From positions 248,001-312,000 of the forward strand of contig CAADGL010000021.1 in the NCBI GenBank assembly GCA_900696525.1: 64,000 nucleotides of DNA. The letters are read 5' to 3'. The DNA is from an uncultured Planctomycetota bacterium. GTDB taxonomy: Bacteria; Planctomycetota; Phycisphaerae; UBA1845; Fen-1342. The position numbers and the translations under genes are program-made. Every line of letters starts with the position of its first letter. Positions within the stretch are counted from its first letter, which is position 1. The notes under the pieces were generated by a model, which saw only the letters and a list, made by a program, of their open reading frames with translations, had not been told where the DNA came from and searched no databases. Positions 20,318 through 28,593 of this stretch are shown here, piece by piece.

Positions 20318-20724
20318 GCCAGGCAACGATGACACCGACCGCCGACGGCGAATCGTGCAAGCTCGACGCGCACGCGCTGCCTGAAGCTCGCCGCGAAGTG
20401 TACGTGCTGCGGGGGCGGCGGGCATTGCTTGCCCGGCTGCTCGACGCCGCTGAAGCCACCGCGAACGACGTGCGCGACGTGGTTGAGGTGCGGGACGAAA
20501 TCAACCCTGTCTGCCTGGGCGTGGTGCCGGGGTCGCTGGCGCGGGCGGGCATTATCGAGCGCGTCGGCTTCGCCGAATCGCGCCGGCCGGATGCGCACGC
20601 CCGCCCGGTTTCGATATGGCGGCTAGCCGATCGCGCCGCGGCGCTGGGCTGGCTCGCCGTGCATCCCGACCGGCCGGACCCGACGCCCGCCGAAGCGGAT
20701 GCCGCGCCGAGCTTGTTCGACTGA
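20314..20724 (+). CDS. Probable winged-helix protein of the element
   Basis: A 136-residue protein. The central part (LDAAEATANDVRDVVEV..NPVCLGVVPGSLARAGIIERVGFAESRRPDAHARPVSIWRL) has the spacing of a small winged helix with a basic wing. I do not recognise a named family. The start overlaps the previous stop as ATGA, so it is translationally coupled to the excisionase-like gene. A replication or regulatory role is inferred from position only. Confidence 0.6.
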   Translation: MSQATMTPTADGESCKLDAHALPEARREVYVLRGRRALLARLLDAAEATANDVRDVVEVRDEINPVCLGVVPGSLARAGIIERVGFAESRRPDAHARPVSIWRLADRAAALGWLAVHPDRPDPTPAEADAAPSLFD

Positions 20725-20786
20725 GGAAAACGCGGCCCGCTCGACGTTGCCGCGTCGGCGGGCCGCCCTGCAAAGGATTGTTGATT

Positions 20787-21332
20787 ATGTACCCGAATGA
20801 TATCCAGCCGCGACGGCGGCTTACAGACATTCTGCGGGGCAACCTCGAAACCCTGCGGGGCCAATGGAACACCACAGAGGCGGCGGCGGACTTCGCGCCG
20901 CTGCCAGCCGGAACCTACGAATGCCATGTTCACAGCGTCGAACTGTTTAACGCCCGGACCGGAACGCCGGGCGTGAAGATTCGCTTTGACGTGTGCGAAG
21001 GCGAGCACGCCGGGCGGGCCGTCTTTCATGATTGCTGGCTCACGCCGGCGGCGCTGCCGCAGACGAAGCGCGACTGCCTCAAGCTCGGGCTCGACTCGCT
21101 CGACAAGCTCGAATCCGCGGCGGTTCCGCCGGGTCGCGTCCGGTGCAAGGTGCGCGTGGCGCTGCGCCGCGACGATGACGGCACCGAGCGCAATCGTGTA
21201 ACTCGCTTCGACGTGCTGCGCGTGGACGAACCCGAGCGCGACCCGTTCGCACCGACCGACGGCGCGGACGCAGGCGATGCGAGCTTCGATTTCGGGGCGA
21301 ACGCCAAGCCGGAAGGTGCATCGTGCAACTGA
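20787..21332 (+). CDS. DUF669-like phage recombination/replication protein
   Basis: A 181-residue protein with an N-terminal ILRGNLETLRGQWNTTEAAADF followed by LPAGTYECHVHSVELFNARTGTPGVKIRFDVCEGEHAGRAVFHDCWL and a closing acidic tail (DPFAPTDGADAGDASFDF). This pattern is that of the DUF669-like proteins found beside single-strand annealing or helicase genes in phages, thought to bind DNA. An AAGGA lies 10 bases before the ATG at 20787; the upstream frame to 20616 overlaps the previous gene and is spurious. Its 3' end overlaps the next start. Confidence 0.65.
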   Translation: MYPNDIQPRRRLTDILRGNLETLRGQWNTTEAAADFAPLPAGTYECHVHSVELFNARTGTPGVKIRFDVCEGEHAGRAVFHDCWLTPAALPQTKRDCLKLGLDSLDKLESAAVPPGRVRCKVRVALRRDDDGTERNRVTRFDVLRVDEPERDPFAPTDGADAGDASFDFGANAKPEGASCN

Positions 21333-21553
21333 CCCGACCTGTGTTGATGCTCCAACAGGCTGCGGCAATCGGGCGGGCTGTGGCCGCGAACCGCTGGCGC
21401 GCCGCGCGCCTGCGAAAAGCCACCGAAGCAATCGGGGCGGTGCTCGATGACGCCGGGAACATGCCGGCCTTGCCAGAGAAGGTGCGTGATGATCTGCGTG
21501 GCGCTCTGGTCGCTGTCGCGATGCACGCCGTGACGCTGGAGACTTCGCCATGA
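21323..21553 (+). CDS. Small hypothetical protein
   Basis: A 76-residue, mostly helical protein with a GTG start. It overlaps the DUF669-like gene by ten bases at its start and the primase gene by four bases at its end (ATGA). No domain is recognised. Continuous overlaps with real genes on both sides are the main evidence that it is translated. Confidence 0.5.
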   Translation: MQLTRPVLMLQQAAAIGRAVAANRWRAARLRKATEAIGAVLDDAGNMPALPEKVRDDLRGALVAVAMHAVTLETSP

Positions 21554-22614
21554 ATGCGGACTTCCGTTATGGCTTCCGTGTGCTCGGCGATTGTCGCAAG
21601 CCACGCCGGCTGGTGAACTGGCAGGCCGCCTTCCGCGGATATGCGGCATGCGACCCGCGGGCCGAGTGTAACAAGGAAGGCTACCTGTCGGCTTTCTGCT
21701 TCGGGGGCGACTTCCGCGACCACCTGGCCGCGACCGGCTCGACGGCGGGATTCTCGGGGCCGTGCTGGGCGCCGTTCGTCTGGTGGGACGTGGACCGCGA
21801 AGGCGACCTGCCGGCGGCGCTTGATGACGCCCGCCGCTTGTGCGCGGCGCTCACGGACTCACTCGGCATCGCCGAAGATGACGTGCTCGCCTTCCTGAGC
21901 GGCGGCAAGGGGTTTCACCTGGGCGTCCCGTCGGCCGCATGGCAACCGGCGCCCGGGCGCGACTTTCACCGCATCGCCCGACGCTTCGCCGAAGCCGTGG
22001 CCGAACCGGCCGGAGTGACGATCGACGCGGGCGTGTACGACAGGGTGCGGTGCTTCCGGGCGCCGAACAGCCGGCACCCGAAAACCGGCTTGCACAAGCG
22101 GCGGCTGTCGGTCGATGAGCTGATGCACCTTGGCACCGGTGCGATTCTCACGCTCGCCGTGGAACCCGCGGACTTCGAGCTTCCGGCGCCGACGTATCGA
22201 AGCGAGCCGGCAGCGGCGCTGTGGGCCGAAGCGGCTGCCCAAGTGCAACGCGAAACCGACGCCCGCGCCGGGCGGCTGGAGAGCGGCGACGCACCGAACA
22301 AGCTCAACCGGGCGACGCTCGACTTCATCCGCGAAGGCGCATCCGTGGGCGACCGACACCGGCGGTGCTACTCCGCGGCGGCGAACCTGGCCGAGCTGGG
22401 CGCACCGCTGGCGCTCTGCGCAGCGCTGCTCACTGAGGCGGGGCTTGACTGCGGGCTGACGCCGACGGACACCCGCCGGGCAATCGAAAACGGCTGGGCA
22501 TCCGCACAGCCGGGCATCCGCGACGTGTGCGGCGCGTCCGGCGGCGAAGTAATCGCCGTGCAGCCGGCGCCGGCCGGCGCTTCGGCGAATGCCGGGAAGG
22601 GCGGTGCGCCGTGA
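21550..22614 (+). CDS. Archaeo-eukaryotic-type (AEP/PrimPol-like) primase
   Basis: A 354-residue predicted primase or primase-polymerase for element replication. The three AEP motifs can be seen: a DxD at residues 80-82 (FVWWDVDRE), the SGGKGFHLGVP block at 117-127 holding the catalytic His, and an acidic position at 159 (VTIDAGVYD), followed by the conserved RAPNSRHPKTGLHK. The C-terminal third is helical with scattered cysteines and may be a PriCT-like domain. It is coupled to the helicase-like gene by a GTGA overlap. The family assignment rests on motif order, not on alignment. Confidence 0.75.
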   Translation: MNADFRYGFRVLGDCRKPRRLVNWQAAFRGYAACDPRAECNKEGYLSAFCFGGDFRDHLAATGSTAGFSGPCWAPFVWWDVDREGDLPAALDDARRLCAALTDSLGIAEDDVLAFLSGGKGFHLGVPSAAWQPAPGRDFHRIARRFAEAVAEPAGVTIDAGVYDRVRCFRAPNSRHPKTGLHKRRLSVDELMHLGTGAILTLAVEPADFELPAPTYRSEPAAALWAEAAAQVQRETDARAGRLESGDAPNKLNRATLDFIREGASVGDRHRRCYSAAANLAELGAPLALCAALLTEAGLDCGLTPTDTRRAIENGWASAQPGIRDVCGASGGEVIAVQPAPAGASANAGKGGAP

Positions 22615-23552
22615 ACGCGACGGCGAAATACCAGACCGCGGCCGACGTGTTCCATGCGTGGCGCGACGCGCTGTTCAGCGGGGCCGCGCCGCCGTTGTAC
22701 GCGGTCGGCACCGGCGCACTTGCTACCGTCGAAATCGGGCCGGGGCGCGTGGTGCTGGTCGGCGGCTTGCCGGGCGGCGGGAAAACCGCGCTGGCGATGC
22801 AATGGGTAATCGACGCGCTGCGGGCGGTGCCGACGCTGCGGGCCGTGGTCGCGAACGTCGAAATGTCCGCGGCCGTGCTTCTGGACCGCCAGCTTGCCCG
22901 GCTGTCGGGCGTTCCGCTCGACGCTATCGCCAAGCGCAAGCTCGGCGCCGAGCACGCCGACCGCATCGACCGCGGGCTTGCGACGCTCGAATCCGTGGCC
23001 GACCGGCTGGCGTTCGTCGCGCCGCCGTTCGACCTGGGCAACATCGCCGCAACGGCCGATGACTTCGGCGGCGCCTTGCTGACGCTGGACTACCTGCAAC
23101 GCATCCGACCGCCGGGCGAGCACGCCGACAAGCGCGGCTCGGTCGATGCCCTGATGGACTACCTGCGCCAATTCGCGGACGCCGGCTATGCGGTGCTGGC
23201 GGTGTCCGCGGTAGCGCGGACGAAAGACAAGCGCGGGCGTTCATCCTACGTGGGCGACGGGCTGAGCTTGGCGAGCTTCCGCGAAAGCTCGGAACTCGAA
23301 TACGGGGCCGACACGGCTTACGTGCTGGTGCCGGGCCGCGGCGATCCCGAAGCCGTGACGCTGCGCTGCCTGAAACACCGGCACGGCGAGCCGGTGGACG
23401 TGAGCTTGTGTTTCGAGCGGCGCATTCAATCGTTCCGCCCGATCGAGCCGGCACCGGCAACGCCGGCGGACCGCGGCAAGCTCACGGCATCGCTGCGGGC
23501 CTTGTGGGGCTCGACGCCCGCGGCGGCGGACGATGACGGGGGCGACGAATGA
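22611..23552 (+). CDS. DnaB-like RecA-fold helicase/ATPase
   Basis: A 313-residue ATPase matching the C-terminal half of replicative DnaB helicases: Walker A GGLPGGGKTALAM (Lys58), a Walker B-like ALLTLDYLQRI, and the later YAVLAVSAVART and SSELEYGADTAYVL blocks. The N-terminal DnaB domain is lacking, as in many satellite and plasmid helicases. It starts with GTG at 22611, overlapping the primase stop, so primase and helicase are made together. It likely unwinds DNA at the element's origin. Confidence 0.8.
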   Translation: MNATAKYQTAADVFHAWRDALFSGAAPPLYAVGTGALATVEIGPGRVVLVGGLPGGGKTALAMQWVIDALRAVPTLRAVVANVEMSAAVLLDRQLARLSGVPLDAIAKRKLGAEHADRIDRGLATLESVADRLAFVAPPFDLGNIAATADDFGGALLTLDYLQRIRPPGEHADKRGSVDALMDYLRQFADAGYAVLAVSAVARTKDKRGRSSYVGDGLSLASFRESSELEYGADTAYVLVPGRGDPEAVTLRCLKHRHGEPVDVSLCFERRIQSFRPIEPAPATPADRGKLTASLRALWGSTPAAADDDGGDE

Positions 23553-23980
23553 CCGACCCGCGCATCATCCCGCCTGGCGAAGTGCTCCCGCCTATGGACC
23601 TGGGCGAGCGACCCGCACGCCGCAACGGGCGCGCTGCGACGGATGCCGAGCCGAAGCCGAAGCGGAAACCCGGCCGGGGCGGCGGCGCTGTGCGGCGGCG
23701 GTTCGCGCTGCTGAATGCGTTCATCGACGGTGAGCTTCCGCGGCGCGCGCGGGCCGAGCTTGCCGCGTGGCTGCTGCTGTACCGGCACGCCAAGGCGGAC
23801 GGCATCGTGTCGGCGAGCGTGGCCGACCTGGCACGGCGGGCCGGACGCGATGAATCGGCGATACGGCGGGCGCTCAAGCGACTGCGGGAAGCCGGGCTCG
23901 TGGAACGGATCAAGCGCGGCACGCTGGCCGGCGGACCGTCGGTTTGGCGGCTGCTGACACCGGAAGGAGGCCGGCCGTGA
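23549..23980 (+). CDS. Winged-helix replication/regulatory protein
   Basis: A 143-residue protein with a basic N-terminal linker (PKPKRKPGRGGGAVRRRF) and a C-terminal winged helix: AAWLLLYRHAKADGIVSASVADLARRAGRDESAIRRALKRLREAGLVERIKRG. Small proteins of this kind often act as replication initiators or helicase loaders in mobile elements. It overlaps the helicase gene by four bases and is followed at once by the iterated palindromic region, a natural binding target. Confidence 0.7.
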   Translation: MTDPRIIPPGEVLPPMDLGERPARRNGRAATDAEPKPKRKPGRGGGAVRRRFALLNAFIDGELPRRARAELAAWLLLYRHAKADGIVSASVADLARRAGRDESAIRRALKRLREAGLVERIKRGTLAGGPSVWRLLTPEGGRP

Positions 23981-23982
23981 GC

Positions 23983-24159
23983 GGGCGTGTGGTCCCGCTG
24001 ACAAACCGGGCGTGTACGCCCGCTGCTTACGGGCGTGTAGTCCCGCTGACAAACCGGGCGTGTACGCCCGCTGCTTACGGGCGTGTAGTCCCGGTATCAC
24101 AGTGTACCTTACAGGTACACACACACACGCGGTTACCCTGTGTGGGGTACCGCGTGTGT
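23983..24159 (+). repeat. 48-bp iterons plus hairpins, possible origin of replication
   Basis: Two exact-length 48-bp units (23983-24030, 24031-24078) and a partial third (24079-24094), each holding the palindrome GGGCGTGTACGCCC. They are followed by a perfect 7-bp inverted repeat (24102-24108 with 24114-24120) and a 16-bp imperfect hairpin (24123-24138 with 24144-24159). The region directly follows the primase, helicase and winged-helix genes. A GTG-started frame runs through it (23977-24306), but the repeat length being a multiple of three explains that. Origin function is inferred. Confidence 0.55.
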
Positions 24160-24302
24160 GATGAAATGCGGAATCCCGCCTACCCGGGCTGTCCGCCAGC
24201 CGGGGGCAACCGGCGGTCCGGCGGCCGCGGTTTCCGCTTCGGGGGCTTGACGGACGCTCGCCGGGTGGCAAGAATGCTTACATGGGTAGGCGAACAGGCA
24301 GG

Positions 24303-24497
24303 ATGAGCGAGCTTCTGCGGGCGGCGCTGGCCGAAGGCCGCGAATCCCTGAACGCGATTCAGCGGGCAACCGGCATCAAGCGACAATCGCTGGCGACGTT
24401 CCTGCGCGGTGAATCGACGCTGCGGCTCGACGCGGCCGACAAGCTCGCCGCACACTTCGGAATCGAGTGCCGGCGCGTGCGTCGGCGGGAAGGGTGA
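24303..24497 (+). CDS. Small XRE-family (Cro/CI-type) regulator
   Basis: A 64-residue helix-turn-helix protein: LLRAALAEGRESLNAIQRATGIKRQSLATFLRGESTLRLDAADKLAAHFGIE. Single-domain XRE proteins act as repressors of integrase or replication genes. The ATG at 24303 is preferred; an ATG at 24282 is in frame. It ends three bases before the integrase start, so the two are one transcription unit and it may control integrase level. Confidence 0.75.
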   Translation: MSELLRAALAEGRESLNAIQRATGIKRQSLATFLRGESTLRLDAADKLAAHFGIECRRVRRREG

Positions 24498-24500
24498 ATC

Positions 24501-26399
24501 ATGGGCACCGTGTACCGCGAAACCTACACGAAGCCGCTGCCGTCGGGCGCGGAAGTGTTCACGCGCAAGGGCGAGCGCTTCGCCCGCTGGACTGACCGCC
24601 GGGGCCGCAAGCGCATCGCGAAGGTGACGACGCCGGCCGACGGCGAGTACGCTGGCGCCGACCGCGTGCTTGTCGAAGCGCGGACGTTCACGGCCAAGTA
24701 CCGCAACGGGTCCGGACAAGTGCGCAAGGTGGCGACGGGCTGCCGAAGCGCCGATGCGGCGTTGATCGTGCTCGCCGAGCTTGAGAAACGCGCCGACCGG
24801 GTGCGGTGCAATTCACTGACCGCGGCGGAAGATGCTGTGCTCGACCACCGGACTACCGCGCTTGCGACGCACGTTGACGCCTACCTTGAGCACCTGGGCA
24901 CGAAGCGCGGCAAGGGCGGGAAGCCGCGGACGAACGCGGCGCATGTCCGCAACGCCCGGTTCCGCCTCAAGCGCATCGTCGCCGATTGCGGCTTCGCGTT
25001 GCTGCGCGACCTGAGCCGGCCGGCGCTTGAGAAATGGGCGAACGCTCGGGAAGCCGAAGGGATGCCCGCCAACACGCTGAACGGCTACCTACTGGCGGCG
25101 TGCGCCTTCGGCAATTGGTGCGTCGATACAAACCGCCTGACGGCGAACCCCTTCGCCCGCCCGCCGAAGCGTGACGGCAAGGCCGACCAACGCCGGCCGC
25201 GTCGGGCACTGACGGAAGATGAGCTGCGCCGGCTGCTCACGGCGGCACGCCTGCGCCCGCTCGCCGAGTACGGCCGGCCGACGGTGAAGCTCGCCGACGC
25301 CAGCAAGCGTGAGAACAAGCGCAGCCGGCGAACGTGGAAGCGGGCGCCGCTAACGCTCGATACGGTTTGTGAAGCCGAAGCGCATGCCCGCGACGCGCTC
25401 GCTGAGCGGCCCGACTTCATCGCCGAGCTTGAACGCCGCGGGCGGGAACGGGCGTTGACGTACAAGGTGCTGGTCCTGACGGGGCTGCGGCTGAACGAAC
25501 TGCGCTCGCTTACGGTCGGCCAGCTTGAGCTTGACGGCCGCGTGGCGTTCGCCGTGCTCGACGCGGCGGATGAGAAGGCCGGCCGCGGGGCGGAAATCCC
25601 GCTGCGCTCTGACTTGGTGGCCGACCTGCGCGACTGGCTCCGGGAGCGACTCGACGCGGCACGGGACGCGGCGGCGGCGAAGGGGTTGCCGCTGCCGGCC
25701 CGGCTGCCGGACGATGCGCCGTTGTTCAACGTGCCGGCCGACCTTGTGCGGGCGTTCGACCGCGACCTTCGGGTTGCCGGCATCCCGAAACGCGACGACC
25801 GCGGGCGGGTGCTCGACATTCACGCCCTGCGGCACACGTTCGGAACGCACCTGAGCAAGGGCGGTGTGGCGCCGCGGGTCGCACAAGCGGCGATGCGGCA
25901 CAGCACGCTTGAACTCACGATGAACACGTACACCGATCCGCGGCTACTCGACGTGGCCGGGGCACTCGACGCGCTGCCGGTGCTGCCGCTGGGCGACCGC
26001 CCGGATGCCGAACGGATGCGGGCAACGGGCACGGCTGACGGCGAAACCGCAGGCCCTGGGTTGCCGAAATCGGTTTTGTCCGTGGAAAACGCGAATCGCC
26101 GATCCGATTTCTTGTACCAGAATCCGCCCGCCGAAGTGGGAAATCGGGATTCATCACCGGAGAAATGCGGGACTTACGCTTCGACTTCGCTTGTACCAAT
26201 GCTTGTACCAACTTCCGGCAAAACGCGCACGCGGAAGTCATTTCCTGGCACAAGCGGCGATGAGCGGCGTTCGGGCGGGGATGCTGTAAGTGCCATGATG
26301 GACGCGGATTGCGGCACCATGTCGCATCATGGCTCAAAGCCACCGCGGGGACTCGAACCCCGAACCTGCGGTTTACAAAACCGCTGCTCTGCCAGTTGA
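24501..26399 (+). CDS. Tyrosine-family site-specific integrase
   Basis: A 632-residue integrase. The N-terminal region contains SAM-like core binding (HVDAYLEHLGTKRGK, ARFRLKRIVADCGFALLRDL). The catalytic domain shows Arg330 (LTGLRLNELRSL), His441-x-x-Arg444 (HALRHTFGTHL), His467 (AMRHSTLELTM) and the nucleophile Tyr477 (MNTYTDP). A long linker of 130 residues follows. The last about 20 residues are antisense of the tRNA-Thr gene. It is longer than typical integrases (about 350-450). In the excised form the frame stays open through the core into the left end and would give 733 residues. Confidence 0.93.
   Translation: MGTVYRETYTKPLPSGAEVFTRKGERFARWTDRRGRKRIAKVTTPADGEYAGADRVLVEARTFTAKYRNGSGQVRKVATGCRSADAALIVLAELEKRADRVRCNSLTAAEDAVLDHRTTALATHVDAYLEHLGTKRGKGGKPRTNAAHVRNARFRLKRIVADCGFALLRDLSRPALEKWANAREAEGMPANTLNGYLLAACAFGNWCVDTNRLTANPFARPPKRDGKADQRRPRRALTEDELRRLLTAARLRPLAEYGRPTVKLADASKRENKRSRRTWKRAPLTLDTVCEAEAHARDALAERPDFIAELERRGRERALTYKVLVLTGLRLNELRSLTVGQLELDGRVAFAVLDAADEKAGRGAEIPLRSDLVADLRDWLRERLDAARDAAAAKGLPLPARLPDDAPLFNVPADLVRAFDRDLRVAGIPKRDDRGRVLDIHALRHTFGTHLSKGGVAPRVAQAAMRHSTLELTMNTYTDPRLLDVAGALDALPVLPLGDRPDAERMRATGTADGETAGPGLPKSVLSVENANRRSDFLYQNPPAEVGNRDSSPEKCGTYASTSLVPMLVPTSGKTRTRKSFPGTSGDERRSGGDAVSAMMDADCGTMSHHGSKPPRGLEPRTCGLQNRCSAS
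26187..26210 (+). repeat. Right arm-type repeats, possible integrase sites
   Basis: Two tandem 12-bp copies ending in GCTTGTACC (26187-26198, 26199-26210), with a further CTTGTACC near 26111. They match the left-end pair and sit within the integrase coding sequence. Confidence 0.5.
26333..26383 (+). repeat. Right attachment site
   Basis: This copy, supplied by the element, completes the functional tRNA-Thr. The core 26363-26383 covers the anticodon loop, the 3' strand of the anticodon stem and the variable region of the tRNA. Confidence 0.9.
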
Positions 26400-26410
26400 G
26401 CTACGGTGGC
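26338..26410 (-). tRNA. tRNA-Thr (anticodon UGU)
   Basis: A 73-base cloverleaf: acceptor GCCACCG/CGGTGGC, D arm GCTC/GAGC, anticodon stem GCGGT/ACCGC with loop TTTGTAA (anticodon TGT), T stem CGGGG/CCCCG with TTCGAGT. CCA is not encoded. It is the integration target of the element, which supplies its 3' half. Confidence 0.97.
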
Positions 26411-26920
26411 AATCTCTTTCAATGCTTGCGTCAAACTCTTGCGCGACGCACACGAGGCCGCCTTGTTGTACGCAAGTTGTGCGGATAACGGATACTTCGG
26501 CCTTGTTCGGCAGGTCGGGCAGCGCCGCAAGCACCGTCGCCCGGTCCGCAGCCAGCAAGCGCGCCTATCGTCGCACGCGCCGGCCGGAAGTCAAGCCACG
26601 GTGTGCCGGAACCCGCATTCCAGCCTCGCCGCTGCACGCGGTGTATGGCAGGTCACATCCGACCGATCACCGACGGGCAGCCAATGCGACTGAAGCGCTG
26701 GCGTGGCCGGAACACCGAGAAAACCGACGCCGATTCGGACGAGCGGGATGGGGTAGATCCGACCATATAGAAGGTATCCCAAAACCGATCCGAGCCGCGA
26801 GCTTCTACCGCGTGCTGCGCCGTGATGATCCGCGGCTGCGCATCGCCGCGTGGCAGCAAGTCAGGCGCGATGGTCAGACGGAGACCCTGCCGCGCGGGCT
26901 CAGGCGGCCGGCCATGCGGT
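26411..26920. other. Gene-free stretch
   Basis: I see no supported gene here. Frames on both strands lack recognisable domains or ribosome sites. It separates the element from the glycosyltransferase gene. Confidence 0.5.
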
Positions 26921-28579
26921 CTACGGCAGCGCTATCAGCGACGGCGCTCCGGCGCACCAGTACGACGGGAAAGCAGCGAGGCGGATTCCTTCCGGCTGTC
27001 GGACGAATCGATGACAGCGCACGACGTAATAGCGCGTCGGCCGTCGGCTGCCGCGCGCCAGATCGACCAAGGGCCGCGGGTCTTCGACGCAGTCGAAGGC
27101 ACGGCGAAGCGCGGCGATCGTGGCAGGTTTCAGGTCGGTCGTTACGAGCATCGCGTTGCGCCCGACAAACGATTCCAGTTGGCGCCAGTTCACGTAACTC
27201 AGGCCGCCGCCGAGCGCCGCAGTCAGCGGGATGACGTCGCGCCAATCGCCGTCGTCGCCGGGGTCGCGCATGTAGAATCCAAGCTCGCTGGCGAGGTTGT
27301 AGCGGCCATGGGCGAGGATGAAAGGTTCGCTACCGGCTTCCGTGCAGAAGTCGTCTTCCGCGACTTCGGCGGCGCGTCCAAGTTCGTCCCAGCGCATGAA
27401 CGCCGAAGGCGCGGGAATCGCCGGGATTCGGCCGGTGATAACCAACGCAAGCACGACGTTTGCAAGCACCATGACTCCCGCGTACGGTCGCAACAAGCCC
27501 TGAGCGGTTTCTGGAGTGAGCCGTCGCAGGAACAGCGCCCGCCCGCGCAGCAACGTCGCCGCGAGGGGCAGCAGACTCAGGTACGCCGGGATGGGCCAGT
27601 TCATGCGAATCTCGGAGAACAGCCCGTGGTACACGCACACTGCCAGCCACGGCGCCGAGAAGCAGACGGCGAAGCGCCAGACGCCGACCGCGTCGCGCCG
27701 AAAACGCTGAATCCCAACCCAGAATCCGACGACGATCAGCGCAAAAACGAGCGGTGAGAGCGTGAGAAACTGCACGCCCACTGACGCAAGCGCCTGAAGC
27801 GGGTTGGCGCTGGCGTGCTGATCCAGCCGGCGGGCGAACTGGAATCGAAACGACACCCAGTCGTGCGCGGCGTTCCACAAGAGGTTGGGCGCCGCCAGCA
27901 CGATCGCCAGGCCCAGCGCCAGCCACACGCCAGGCCGCGCCAGCATCGCACGCCTCCGCCCATCCGACAGCAGAAACAGGAAAACGCCCACCGCCAGAAG
28001 CGCGGCCGGGTACTTCGCAAGGAATGCCAGCCCGGCCGCCGCGCCCGCGACGAGCCACCAGCCAACTGAGTCACGTCGAATCGCGCGGGTCACGGCCAGC
28101 AGCGCCAACAGCCAGAAAAACACGAGCGGCGCATCCGGCATGGCCAGGAATCCCGCCGAGAAGAGCAGCGGTGCGATGCTGAACAACAGCGCCGCGACCC
28201 AGCCGGCCCGCCGGCCGCGCCAGTCGGCCGCCAGGCGATAGCACAGCCAGGTCGAAGCGGTGGTGAGCAGCAGCGTGCCGAACCGCACACCAAGCTCGGT
28301 ATCGCCGAAGAGACTCGAGCCGGCGATGATGACCCACGCGACCATCGGCGGGTGATCGACGTATCCCAGCGCGGGGTGCTTCGAGTACATCCAGTAGTAC
28401 GCTTCCTCGGGGATGAGCACCACGAACGGCGCGATGGCGAAGCGAAGGAGCAACACGGTGGCGATCGTGATCCAGACGAACGCCGGGATCGCGCGGGGTG
28501 AGGCCGAGTGAGTGATCGTGCCGCCGCCGGGCGCAGCCCGGTGGCGCGACGCTGCGCTGTTCAAGCCAAAAGGTTCCAT
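26921..28579 (-). CDS. Membrane glycosyltransferase, family 39 (ArnT/PMT-like)
   Basis: A 552-residue polytopic protein. After an N-terminal helix comes the acidic catalytic loop VLIPEEAYYWMYSKHPALGYVDHPPMVAW typical of GT39 and ArnT-like enzymes that use polyprenyl-phosphate sugars. About ten helices follow, then a soluble C-terminal domain. Acceptors in this family include lipid A and proteins; the specific one is unknown. The ATG at 28579 has a TAAGAT box only eight bases upstream and no ribosome site, suggesting a leaderless transcript. Confidence 0.82.
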   Translation of the reverse strand: MEPFGLNSAASRHRAAPGGGTITHSASPRAIPAFVWITIATVLLLRFAIAPFVVLIPEEAYYWMYSKHPALGYVDHPPMVAWVIIAGSSLFGDTELGVRFGTLLLTTASTWLCYRLAADWRGRRAGWVAALLFSIAPLLFSAGFLAMPDAPLVFFWLLALLAVTRAIRRDSVGWWLVAGAAAGLAFLAKYPAALLAVGVFLFLLSDGRRRAMLARPGVWLALGLAIVLAAPNLLWNAAHDWVSFRFQFARRLDQHASANPLQALASVGVQFLTLSPLVFALIVVGFWVGIQRFRRDAVGVWRFAVCFSAPWLAVCVYHGLFSEIRMNWPIPAYLSLLPLAATLLRGRALFLRRLTPETAQGLLRPYAGVMVLANVVLALVITGRIPAIPAPSAFMRWDELGRAAEVAEDDFCTEAGSEPFILAHGRYNLASELGFYMRDPGDDGDWRDVIPLTAALGGGLSYVNWRQLESFVGRNAMLVTTDLKPATIAALRRAFDCVEDPRPLVDLARGSRRPTRYYVVRCHRFVRQPEGIRLAAFPSYWCAGAPSLIALP

Positions 28580-28587
28580 GCGGCCTC

Positions 28588-28593
28588 ATCTTA
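28588..28593 (-). promoter_or_regulatory. -10-like box directly before the GT39 gene
   Basis: TAAGAT with eight bases to the ATG at 28579. It may drive a leaderless transcript. Confidence 0.35.

Larger units (their letters stand above)
17053..26383 (+). mobile_element. Integrative element in tRNA-Thr, satellite-like, about 9.3 kb
   Basis: Bounded by a direct repeat of the tRNA-Thr 3' half: a relic at 17053-17104 and the functional copy at 26333-26383, sharing an exact 21-base core. The tyrosine integrase sits at the right end reading into the tRNA. Inside are AlpA/excisionase-like proteins, winged-helix proteins, a DUF669-like protein, an AEP-type primase, a DnaB-like ATPase, an XRE regulator and an iterated palindromic region. 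No capsid, terminase, tail, lysis or conjugation gene is seen. The likely type is a phage satellite or minimal self-replicating island. Boundaries are direct from sequence; the lifestyle is inferred. Confidence 0.9.

Noticed and set aside
23977..24306. 110-codon frame through the iteron region
   Set aside because: The frame is kept open by the 48-bp period and GC bias. It runs into the XRE gene, and the DNA repeat structure explains it better. Not fully excluded.
26329..27234. Plus-strand frame across the tRNA-Thr region
   Set aside because: The start is antisense to the tRNA and the rest is Arg-rich and antisense to the GT39 gene 3' end; no coding features.
26921..28579. Part of the integrative element
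   Set aside because: It lies outside the right attachment site, and its composition and gene type match the host chromosome.
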